From Rhizophagus irregularis (Eukaryota; Glomeromycota; Glomeromycetes; Glomerales; Glomeraceae): 64,000 nucleotides of DNA. Shown here in pieces: positions 13,707 through 26,892 of the stretch; the first letter of the stretch is position 1, and the number at the start of each line of letters is the position of its first letter. Location: assembly GCF_026210795.1 (NCBI RefSeq), contig NC_089440.1, positions 3,410,001 to 3,474,000 on the forward strand. Direction: 5' to 3'. The position numbers and the translations under genes were made by a program. A model generated the notes under the pieces. It was given only the letters and a program-made list of their open reading frames with translations. It did no database searches and had not been told where the DNA came from.

Positions 13707-15420
13707 TCACCGGAAATTAGAAATATCCTTTTCTTCTTGAAATCTTGCATTTACTAAATTTACAATATCAGGAGAATAATACTCTTCAGGGTTTACAGTA
13801 AGTTTATCATGAGTATCTGCTTCTTTTTTAGTCATAACAACACAATTTTGCGGATTTAATGGCTGGTCTTTATGCCATTTAACAATAGCAGGTTTCTCAA
13901 CTGAACCTGAAATAGCACTTTTACCTCTCCAAATTTCTTCAAAAATATATCCAACTTCACGTGCATCTAGCGGAATTGCCCTAGAATTTGAATTTCTTTA
14001 AATTAAACGATCCATTTGGAACAAAGATAAGTAAAATTTTGACTTACTCTTCTTTATTATTCCTCCTTTCTCTGTTTAATAAGTCACGATGCATTCGTGA
14101 ATATAATCCATCTCGATTCTTATTTGGTAATGGTTCAATATGATGCCCAGCAATCTTGGTTACAATATATGTGGCAATTGACATACCAAATATAGCGGGA
14201 ATCGTACCTAAAATTACAATTTATGTAAGAAACTATATATCATAAACGATGAATAAATGAATCTAAATTAAATCAAGTTGATCTTCACCTAATACAGGGA
14301 GGATTCGGGATCTGAAGTCTGGTAAAGTCGCGTAATCTCCTGCATTTTGTACTTTATTTTCTTCTGCATAAATATATATATACAAGAAAAGAGATCGTAG
14401 AATAAAACAACACTAATACATATATATATATATACTACCATAATAAGTTTACGGGAAAACAAACCTAAAGGCAATAACTTAACATTTGGTTTCTCAGTTG
14501 AATAAACAACAGTGATTCCTGAATCAACTCCCATTTTCTTTAATCGACGTCTAACAGTTCTTGCAAGTGGATCCTCTATGAAATTGAATTATTATATTCA
14601 GTAATGAATTATGCGAACTCGCAAAAAAGAGGAGGGTTAACATTACCAATGGTGATACTAATATCACTCATCTGAATACGTGAAGGATCAGCTTTGGCTC
14701 CTGCACCCATTGAACTTATGATCTAAGAATTATTTGTTTTAGTAATAAAGGTCTTATTTATCATTTTTTTAGTACCAAATATTTAAACAATTATAAATAT
14801 ACCGGTAATTTTTTATCATGACAATATTTAAGTAAAAATAATTTTGTATCAATATTATCAATAGCATCAACAATAAAGTTAGCATCACCAGATAATAATT
14901 TAGTAGCACTCTCTTTTGTAAATAATTCAATAATAGGTTCAACTTTTGCCCAAGGAGCAATTTCCTTTAAATGCTTTTGTAATGCAATTACTTTTGGTGT
15001 ACCAACATCAGAATGTGTTGCTACCGCGTGTCTATTTAAGCTACTTAACGTTACTTGATCAAAATCAATTATTCTAATATGTGAAACTCCCGAGCGAATT
15101 AACATAAGTGCAGCCCAAGAACCGACGCCTCCTATTCCTACAATAATTACAAAAGATTTTCTTAATTTTTCTACACCTTCTTCTCCTAAAAAGGCAATAT
15201 TTCTTGCCAATTGTTCTTTGATCAGTGATTCATCAAACGCTACTTCGCCATTTAAATGTATATTACGAGTTGTTTTAGGTATTAAGCTAACTTCCTTTTT
15301 AAGCGCTTCAGCTCTTATTCTTCTTTTATGATCTTGATAGGAAAGTATCGCTATTCCTGTTGCAAGACTTGCTCCTAAAGCAGTCAAAGCAAATTGCAAT
15401 TTAACGTTAGACAAGTTCAT
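13707..15420 (-). CDS. TCD1: tRNA threonylcarbamoyladenosine dehydratase (TCD/TcdA family, E1-like)
   Basis: Six exons: 15420-14803, 14722-14647, 14575-14465, 14339-14289, 14207-14048, 13980-13707; 429 residues, matching the size of fungal TCD proteins. An N-terminal hydrophobic segment (residues 9-27) followed by basic residues fits the mitochondrial outer-membrane anchor known from yeast Tcd1/Tcd2. The E1-like Rossmann domain has the ATP-binding loop GIGGVGSWAA (95-104) and the acidic strand end IRIIDFDQV (117-123); then NRHAVATHSDVG, IVDAIDNIDTK, MGAGAKADPSRIQMSDIS and DPLARTVRRRLKKMGV follow in the order seen in TcdA. The enzyme turns t6A37 of tRNAs into the cyclic ct6A form using ATP. 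Paralogue choice (TCD1 versus TCD2) cannot be made here. The C-terminal ~90 residues (exon 6) keep an IFEEIW motif and are otherwise less conserved. Confidence 0.93.
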
Positions 15421-16830
15421 TTTTTTTGTCGAATTTCAATTCCGAAAAACATTGAATTCATGATTTCATCGATCGTGATTGGTCGATTATAAAGCTAAAA
15501 AATTGATTATCAAAACATTAATAAATTTTTCGTTTGAGAATGCGATCAAATAAAGTTAGCATATAGTCATATACTATATATTGGTACTCAAGAAGAAATC
15601 ATTTCCTCTATAGTTGCAACTTAAAAAAAGCGAGGATAAAGGATAAAGTGACTATCACGATGAAGGAAAAGAAGAAAACTTAATAATAGGAAATATTCAT
15701 ATCAAATAATAATAACAGTAATGATAATAAAGAAGCACCTAATGAAACAAAATATAATTGGCTATAAAGAAAGAAATAAAATGGGTGAAGAAAAGAAGGA
15801 AGTAATAATAGCTCAGAAGATAATTAATATCGAAGAAAATTTAACAGAATTATTAGTAATATGAATATATAAAGTACTAATAGATTCAAACATAAAAGGA
15901 AGGGGAGTCTTGTTATTAGCAAGGATGATTATTCTACTATAAGAAGGAGTGAAATATTAAAATCAAAAAAAAAATTCAATTTGTTATTCTAAATGGATCT
16001 CCTTAAAGGAATTGATAATAATGAAGAATCAGAAATGAAAGTGAGAGCAGTAGTATTTATTCCATGTTTTAGATAGTAATCAAATTTGTTGTTACTTATT
16101 TATGGCATGTTATTTTTATTAGAGATTTCTGTTGTTGAAATAAATGAAACAGGTAATAACAATTATAGTAACTTTAAATGATAATGACTTTAATTTTAAA
16201 CTTTCTAATGATCAATTTTTCATCCATATCGAGAATAAGAATGATTGAACTAGCTCTTCAGAGCAACATGGAAAGAACATTTAGGTGGAACGCGTATTAA
16301 TAGATTAGAATTTAGAAGCCAAAAATTTTAATTTAAAGCAAGAATATAAGCAATTAAGAAAACAGTTTAATAGTTCTTTATCATGTAATATAGAGAATCC
16401 TCAAACGGAGGAATAGTTCTCGACTAAAGTGTCGATGGTTAGTTTTTGGACTATGATTAATTAATCACTATCGTGTACAAATTCTTTAATTTAATAATTC
16501 ACAAAATCGCAGTCACGTGATCGATTTGCTGATCCTTTCCAAAATGGATGATAATCCACCGTTTTTATTTTTCAAATAAAATTTAGTAAAAGTACTATAT
16601 AGATTCTATAGATTCTCCAGAATCAAAATCTATATGCAATTTTGCTTTCTCTGCAAGTTTACTTAGAGAAGTTTGAGGTTTTGAATACTAATTTTTTTAA
16701 TAAGTTAATTTTTATATAATCAAATAGAAGTCAAAAAATGGCATATGTGAACTCTTTCCACCAATCACATGGACCATTTTTTTTATGAAATTTCAGCAAT
16801 AATATTTTGATGAAAAATATAATAAAAAAT
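15421..16830. other. AT-rich spacer with decayed coding-like remnants
   Basis: No open gene. Short purine-rich stretches (15600-15960 and 15992-16050) look like remnants of lysine/glutamate-rich coding sequence broken by many stops. The first ~100 bp upstream of 15420 must include the TCD promoter. Confidence 0.4.
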
Positions 16831-16833
16831 GAG

Positions 16834-18184
16834 TTCTAATGCTACCAACTTAGTTAGAAGACATGGGAATATTTCTCAGTCTCATAGATGATGAAAGTTT
16901 TGCTTTTTTGCTCAAAAAAATACTGCTTAATTACCATTTTATTAGTATAACTGGTATTTTTCAAACTATCTCAGAACTGGAACCTGTGATATACAAGTGT
17001 TTAGAGCACCTACAAAATAGTTTCAAGGATGAACTTCAGGAACTGGGTATATCTAAAGATATATTTCAAAGTTTTGTATTTCTTTTCTATACCTTCAAAG
17101 ATCTATGGTTAGAGTTTTTTTATGGAATATGAAAAACTTTGTAGGAAAAAAAGGAAAAGATATCATGTGAGTAATAAACAATAATAAATGCATCCAATAA
17201 GATCCAGATTTTAATCTACAAAAATGGAAATTTTTAAAGAATCTAAATGTATAAGCTCAGCCATATACTTCAAGAGGAAAAAAATGTGTTACTTATGTCA
17301 AGGTCATATCAGGTCTAGTTCTGATAATTTTTAGCCTACGTCACCATTTCCTTTGAAAAACTAGAATAGTAAGAATACTCAAAAAACTTTGATGAAAAGT
17401 AGTACAGTAAATAAACTGCAGTAACAAAGGACTAAGAAGTTCAAACTTACATTAGAGAAAAAGATTTTGACTGTTATAACTGGATATACATTACAAGATA
17501 AAACTAATGTTTAGGAAATAGTTATTTATAATATCCCTTCCACCATGCTACAACTTGATATTTTTATGAACTTAAGAAAATGGGATCAAGTAATTGCATT
17601 CAAAATCAAAATGTAAAAGAAGTATTTGACAGTAACTGTATCAATAAATTTCAATGAGTGAGCTTTGCTGAACTGGAATAATGGAATTTGAACAGCTCTA
17701 TTTGAAGGAATATCTGTATAATAATTTCCTACATCCTGGATTTTGAAATAGCATAAAGAATGCAAAAGATTTCAGGCTATAATAATGGATTTACCGAAAT
17801 CTATTACTAATAATGTTGTTTATAATATGAAAAATCCTACCCAATTTATACTATTGTAACTAGATGATACTTTAGCTTTCAAGATTATTCAAGATCGTGG
17901 ATGTAGAAAGTTGATTAGGTATTCTAATATATGGGCAAGTTTAAATAAAACATTCAATACAGAATTCAACTTCAAAGAATTTAAAGGTGTTTGTACAAGA
18001 TATTTTTCGTCCACCTTAAATTGGTCTAGAAATAAGCCACCAAAAAAGACAGATTCTACTCAGAACTCAGAAGCAGAACTAAAACAAGAATCTGAATGTT
18101 TTGCAAAAGAACTTAGATAAATAGAAACAGAAGGGAAAGTCTTTAGAAAAAAAAAAGCAATTTACTTCAAAAAATAAAGGCTTT
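16834..18184 (+). pseudogene. Decayed retroelement-like ORF (ORF1/gag-like), 5' portion before an inserted element
   Basis: In all three plus frames this stretch gives pieces of one protein broken by stops and frameshifts: an opening with SSNATNLVRRHGN, a longer frame 16863-17132 (ELEPVIYKCLEHLQ), a short Cys/His piece CYLCQGH (~17285) that could be a degenerate zinc knuckle, pieces with TMLQLDIFMNLRKW, then CKRFQAIIMDLPKSITNN (~17760), and an open stretch 17911-18120 with YSNIWASLNKTFN and a Lys/Glu-rich tail. The pattern resembles multi-copy retroelement ORFs that I recall from arbuscular mycorrhizal fungal genomes; I cannot verify this by search. The frame ends in NKGFDG, then the inverted-repeat element at 18193 begins; coding-like sequence resumes right after the element. 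Confidence 0.45.
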
Positions 18185-18192
18185 GATGGTAA
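18185..18192. repeat. Left copy of 8-bp target-site duplication (GATGGTAA)
   Basis: GATGGTAA directly precedes the inverted-repeat element; the identical octamer follows its other end at 20547-20554. Confidence 0.8.
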
Positions 18193-18654
18193 TAAAGTTG
18201 CCTGCTAAAACTCTACAGGCTATTGTTGAAATGTCGAAACTAAAACCTGTCAAAATGCTGAAATGCCAAAATAGTTTCGACATGTTGAAATTGTCAAAAC
18301 CTAAAAATATTACATTTCATGTAATAACTCGACATCCAATGATCGTAGAAAAATGCACTATAGCTCATTAAAATTATCTCATAACGATGAGTCGAATGGG
18401 GTTAGATCGTCTTTCTACAATCACTGGATGCCAAGATATTAAGTAAAACGTCAAAAATTGGCATTTTGTATTTTGCGATACTGTGCCATTTGATGTTTCA
18501 CATAATAACTCAGCATCCAATGATCGTAGAAAGATGCACCATAGCTTATTGGAATCATCTCATAACAACGAGTCAAATGGTGGTTAAATCATCTTTCTAC
18601 TTTGCTATTGTTTATGGCCAGGACCACCCACTCCTCTTATAGCAGTACGAGGTC

Positions 18655-19051
18655 GATATCCTATCATCTTCTAGGGCAACCATTATACCAGTACTTAATT
18701 CCATGCGGGTAACAGCATCGCTATTAAAGACATCCTTCATCAGGCCACTTTTAAGGCTAATCTGAAGCTAGGAATACACCGCCTACTCATCCTATACCCA
18801 TTGCATGATACTGGTATAAATCATTTTTCTACTTTCATAAAGTTTACGCTAAGCTTTCCCTCTACTTCTTACAAGATCATCGGACTAGTATCCTATCATC
18901 CCCAAGGGGTAACCATACCACTGAGTACTTATTGTTCCTCAAGCAGACAGCACCAAATATGAGGACATCCCCATCGGGCCACATTTAAGGCTGATCTGAA
19001 GCTAGAAATATACCGCCTACTCGTCCTTAAACCCATTGCATGATACTGGTA
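18655..19051. repeat. Two diverged direct copies (~165 bp) inside the element core
   Basis: Copy 1 (about 18655-18816) and copy 2 (about 18885-19051) share in order TCCTATCATC, GGTAACC-like, CAGTACTTA/GAGTACTTA, GACATCC, GGCCAC(A/T)TTTAAGGCT, ATCTGAAGCTAG, ACCGCCTACTC, CCCATTGCATGATACTGGTA. The spacing is ~232 bp, so it is a tandem-type duplication within the GC-richer core. Confidence 0.7.
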
Positions 19052-19719
19052 CTCAATTTATTTTACGACCTTTAGAAAGCACCTACTTTCATGGAGGACT
19101 TTCGACAGGTAGCATCAACTATCTAGTACCCTTCCATACCATCATTTAGGTACGATATCACTCAAAGTGCCACCATACATGGACGATTACCCAGCACGAT
19201 AGTACGGTTGTTTGCAACCTGGTATACTTATGTAGTGACCACTCAGATAGGAAGTAGCAGGCATCTGTCCAGGATCACCCCTTAGGTGGTATCAACCACC
19301 AGGATCACCAACCAGGGATCCAAAGAAAGAGGTAAATCAACCCCATAACCATGCTACCTGTCCCGCGCATAAACACCTGATTGGTCTAAGACCTAACAGA
19401 AGGTCAAACTACCACTAAGACATTGCACCCTCAGCTTTACTATCTAGGATGACCATCTAGCCATTACTGACCCCAAGTGGTATCGTAGAGTGACCATCCG
19501 GACAGGAAGTCCCCCCAAGGCATAGTAGTGATTTCAAGGACATGACTGCACACATGCCAATGGCCTCATAGGGAACGTTAGAAGGACATCATAACCCTTA
19601 GTTGAAATATGCGGCCTAACCATACACACTAATTCACCATGATGCAGTCCAACTACGCTAATCCCTGTACCTTCATGCTATTGGTTGTAGCGTCCGCAGT
19701 AAAAATTCGTTTAATTTCC

Positions 19720-19808
19720 GTGATCAGCAGAATTGAACCTGCAACCTCACCATACTCAGGCTTAATGAGGGTCTCAGTCACTTACCACTGAGAAAGGGTG
19801 ATCAACCT
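19720..19808 (-). other. tRNA-like (SINE-head-like) segment with pol III A and B box matches
   Basis: On the minus strand, TTTCTCAGTGG matches an A-box at most positions and GGTTCAATTCT, 45 nt further on, matches a B-box except for its last base. The spacing is that of a class II (Leu/Ser-like) tRNA. The outer ends both contain TGATCA, which could pair. However, the T-arm does not fold into a proper 5-bp stem, so this is not a functional tRNA gene; a tRNA-derived SINE head or chance match are both possible. Confidence 0.3.
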
Positions 19809-20546
19809 CCATAAATCATCTTTCTACGATTACTGGATGTTGAGATATTGAGCAAAATGTCAAAAATTGGCATTTTGTATTTTGCAATATTGCGCTGTTT
19901 GACGTTTCGCCTATTATCTCGGCATCCAGTGATCACAAAAAGATGATTTAACCACCATTCAACTCGTCGTTATGAGACGATTCCAACGAGTTATGGTGCA
20001 TCTTTCTACGATCATTGGATGCCGAGTTATTAAGTAAAACGTTAAACGGTGCAGTATTACAAAATACAAAATGCCAATTTTTGACGTTTTGCTTAATATC
20101 TCGGCATCTAGTAATCATAAAAAGATGATTTAACCACCATTCGACTCGTCGTTATGAGACGATCCCAATGAGCTATGGTGCATCTTTCTACGATCATTGG
20201 ATGCCGAGTTATTACATAAAATGTCAAATGGTGCAATATCGCAAAATACAAAATGCTAATTTTTGACGTTTCGCTCAATATCTTGGCATCCAGTGATCGT
20301 AGAAAGACGATCTAATCACCATTTGACTCGTCGTTATGAGACGATTCCAACGAGCTATGGTGCATCTTTCTACGATTATTGGATGCCGAGTTATTACGTG
20401 AAATGTAATATTTTTAGGTTTTGACAATTTCAATATGTTGAAACTATTCTGGCATTTTGACAAATCAGAGAGCCAATGTCAAAATGTCAAAATAGTTTCG
20501 ACAATTTTGATATGCTGAAACTCCCTAATTTTGGCAGGCAACTTTA

Positions 20547-20554
20547 GATGGTAA
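20547..20554. repeat. Right copy of 8-bp target-site duplication (GATGGTAA)
   Basis: GATGGTAA follows the right terminal repeat directly. When one copy and the element are skipped, the coding-like frame of the host retroelement remnant continues (KGFDG then NDKLTLLAKIKELL), which supports true insertion. Confidence 0.8.
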
Positions 20555-20720
20555 TGACAAACTTACACTTTTAGCTAAAATTAAAGAGTTGCTTAGATTA
20601 CTGACTAACTGATAGGAGTCTAGGCCAAATAGGAGTTTTTGGAATGTTAGAGTACTTATAGGACCCTTAAAAATACTGATACAACTCACATTTGAAAGGC
20701 TAACAGTCATTTTATTAGTC
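20555..20720 (+). pseudogene. Continuation of the decayed retroelement-like ORF after the inserted element
   Basis: Directly after the duplicated octamer the plus strand reads NDKLTLLAKIKELLRLLTN before a stop, in frame with the sequence left of the element. The rest is broken by stops. Confidence 0.4.
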
Positions 20721-22259
20721 AATTATAATTTTGTTCAATCAAAATACAATGAAAAGAAAAGTAATTAAATAAACCTAAAACAAAAAGAAATAGTCGCACA
20801 AATTTGTATATATAGAAAAGTAAATTAAACTATAAATCTCAAACTTGTATATCCCAACTTTAAACCTTAAAGAGCAAAGTTTCAGATCAACTACCCAAAT
20901 CCAGAAAATTCTACCTGATCTTACAAACCGCCAGAATATGATTCCAGATGACTCTTCAGAAAACCCAAGAGGTGATGAAACCATGAGTATCGTCGGTTAA
21001 AGAAGAATGGAGCCAATTAGATTTTTGTATCAATTTCAGTGTAGAAGGATAGATTTCCAGAGAAATAATATTGTAATATGAAATATATAATTATTTATTT
21101 AATCAAAAATATGCTTCAATTTTAGAACTTTTTGGATAATTGTGTATAAAAACATGATTAGAAAATGTAGTTATTAATAAAAGGATGTTATTGAACTTTC
21201 CTACATTATTGAAAAAAAAATATTACTTTCAGCAATGGTTATTCCAGCCATTTTTATTGTTTTAAAGCAAAAGAGGTTTGTTAAGTGAATATAATAAATT
21301 TTTAATATACTACTTACCATCCAAAAAAATAGTTCCTTTTAAATAAAACCAATTACAGACCAATTTCTGACAGGGTTTGAGATACTAATGATTGGTTTAA
21401 ATATAAAATTATCATTATGTATAATCTGTTATTATCACTTTTTTCAGGTTATTTTGATTAGCATGTTAATTATAATTCATATTTATCACTAAAATTAATT
21501 AGTGATAAGAGACAAATCAGCCCATATAAACTTTCATATAGGACATGATTTATTTTATCTAAATGAAACTTTAGGTCTCACTATATTCTACACTTGATAC
21601 AAGGCAAAGAATAAAAAAGAACTAAGATTTGTAAGTATTCTGAATCAGTTTTTTTTTAATACTATGAAATGGTTATTAATGGTTCTTTTTCTTTTTTTAT
21701 AACTTTTGGATGAGTTTCTGAAAAACAAAAAAGAACTAAAATTCATAAGTATTTTAAATAATTTTTTTTTTTTAATATTATAGAATAGTTTACTAAGTTG
21801 ACCATTTTTCTTTTTTTTTTTATAGGTTTTGGGTGGGCTTCTAAAAAATGTAAAAAATGAAAAAAACTAAAAATTTATAAGTATTACAAATCTTTTTTTA
21901 TTTTTTTTGTATTATGGAATGGTTATTATTCTTTTTTTTTATAGGTTCAGGTCAGTTGTTTTTAAATAGTTTACTAATCATTTTATTCCTTTTTTTTGTA
22001 AAGTTTGCTCTAGTCATTTTACGGTCTGAAGTATAATTAGTCCCATAAAATCATAATTGAGATTTTTATATACATAATAATTTAGGCCGAAATTAGAAAA
22101 TTTTCCTAATTAGGCCGTAATTTTTTTAATGAATTATATCACTTTAATTCCTGCCAAATTAATGGTAATTCCTGCCATATTTTTTACCCAGGTTGTGTAT
22201 GATAAAAATAAAATTTTTTATTAAAAAATAAAACCTTTATTATTTTTATTTTTTTCTTT
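20721..22259. other. AT-rich spacer, no gene seen
   Basis: Apart from the diverged tandem repeat at about 21600-21985 this is AT-rich unique sequence. Its end must include the 3' region of MCM5. Confidence 0.45.
21600..21985. repeat. Three diverged ~115-bp tandem units
   Basis: Each unit has the order: AAAAAGAACTAA-like, a (T/C)ATAAGTATT motif, a T-run, TAT(T/G)ATGGAATGGTTATTA-like, a second long T-run, TATAGGTTTTGG-like. Units begin near 21610, 21728 and 21850. Units are strongly diverged, so the array is old. Confidence 0.65.
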
Positions 22260-25969
<3,710 letters not shown>

Positions 25970-26892
25970 TTTTATAATATATTTATATGTATATTTATCG
26001 ATTGAGGTATTAATATTACGGATAACCACGAAAAACACGAAAAAAAAAGCTTTCAAAGAAGTTATAAAAGTTGTTGAACGAACGCGACTCATGCAAGTAT
26101 ACCTAAAATGGTTAATACGAATTTTGTAACACAAATCACGTTAATATTTATCGCGTACCCTTCGGCCCTTAGTTTTTTTTGCACATTACATACGAAAATG
26201 TGGAAGTGTTTAAATTGTGATCTATACTACCGGTATTTGAAGAATTATGGAGAGTTTCCAAATAAACAAATAAATAATTTCAAATTTTCAAAATAATTCC
26301 AAATTTCCAAATAATTCTATATTTCAAATTTTCAAATTTCAAATAATTCCAAAATTTCTAATTGTCGGGAAGCAGGATAAGAAAAATGGAAACAGAAAGC
26401 AGATTGAATTAGAATGGGAAGAAGCTAGCAGAATTAGAATAGAAAAAGATTTAAAAAATAAATTGAATTATCCGATTAAATAATTGAATTATTTAATTTT
26501 TACCGATTTTTATAATTGTTTTATAATATTAAATAGTTTAACTTTTACAAAAAGAAATTTTTTTAAAAAAAAATCGTAAAATATTTGATGATTAATTCTC
26601 TTTAATAAAACGGTTTACGTAATGAAATTTTTCTACCCAAAAGTTACTGATTCTACATTGTGATTTCTTTTATAACTGGTTAGAAGTAACCTTTTTTCGA
26701 TTTAACGTGAAAAAGTTTCCCATTTTCCATATCCACTTCCATTTCCCATTCCCATTCCCAATTTCCTGTTTCCGTTATCAATTTCCCATTCCCAATTCCT
26801 GTTTCCATTTCCCATTTCCCATTTCCCATTTCCATTCCCAATTCCTGTTTTCCATTTCCCATTTTTCACATTTCCATTTTTTCCTTTTCCCA
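25970..26892. other. Intergenic region between MCM5 promoter and the next minus-strand gene
   Basis: No gene. About 26270-26345 is made of short AATTTC/TTTCAAAT repeats; 26710-26890 is the polypyrimidine repeat listed separately. The MCM5 promoter lies just above 25970. Confidence 0.45.
26716..26892. repeat. Polypyrimidine/polypurine minisatellite (CCATTTCCCATTCCC-like units)
   Basis: One strand is almost pure pyrimidine broken by single A or G residues, with units such as TTTCCCATTCCCA, TTCCTGTTTCC and CATTTCCCATTT repeated about ten times. It ends exactly at the stop region of the ADCK2-like gene. Open frames across it on both strands are artefacts of the repeat. Confidence 0.8.

Larger units (their letters stand above)
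18193..20546. mobile_element. 2354-bp non-autonomous TIR (foldback-like) DNA element with 8-bp TSD
   Basis: The ends are inverted copies: TAAAGTTGCCTGC at the left and GCAGGCAACTTTA at the right, flanked by a perfect 8-bp direct repeat. The inverted arms reach deep (left ~18193-18600, right ~19815-20546) and are built of tandem subunits that are themselves partly palindromic, with recurring motifs such as CATCTTTCTACGATCATTGG and AAAATGCCAATTTTTGACG. An open stretch inside the left arm on the plus strand and one in the right arm on the minus strand encode nearly the same peptide (QNSFDMLKLSKPKNITFHV against QNSFNILKLSKPKNITFHV), which only reflects the repeat. The centre (18605-19810) is clearly richer in G+C than anything around it and has no transposase. 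The 8-bp duplication fits hAT-like or similar cut-and-paste transposases; family assignment is inference. Confidence 0.85.

Noticed and set aside
18183-18371. Protein-coding gene in the left arm (and its copy at 20275-20463 on the other strand)
   Set aside because: The two frames are the same sequence because the arms are inverted repeats; the frame crosses the element boundary and has no family.
19720-19808. Functional tRNA gene
   Set aside because: A/B boxes match but the T-arm and acceptor stem do not fold properly; reported only as tRNA-like.
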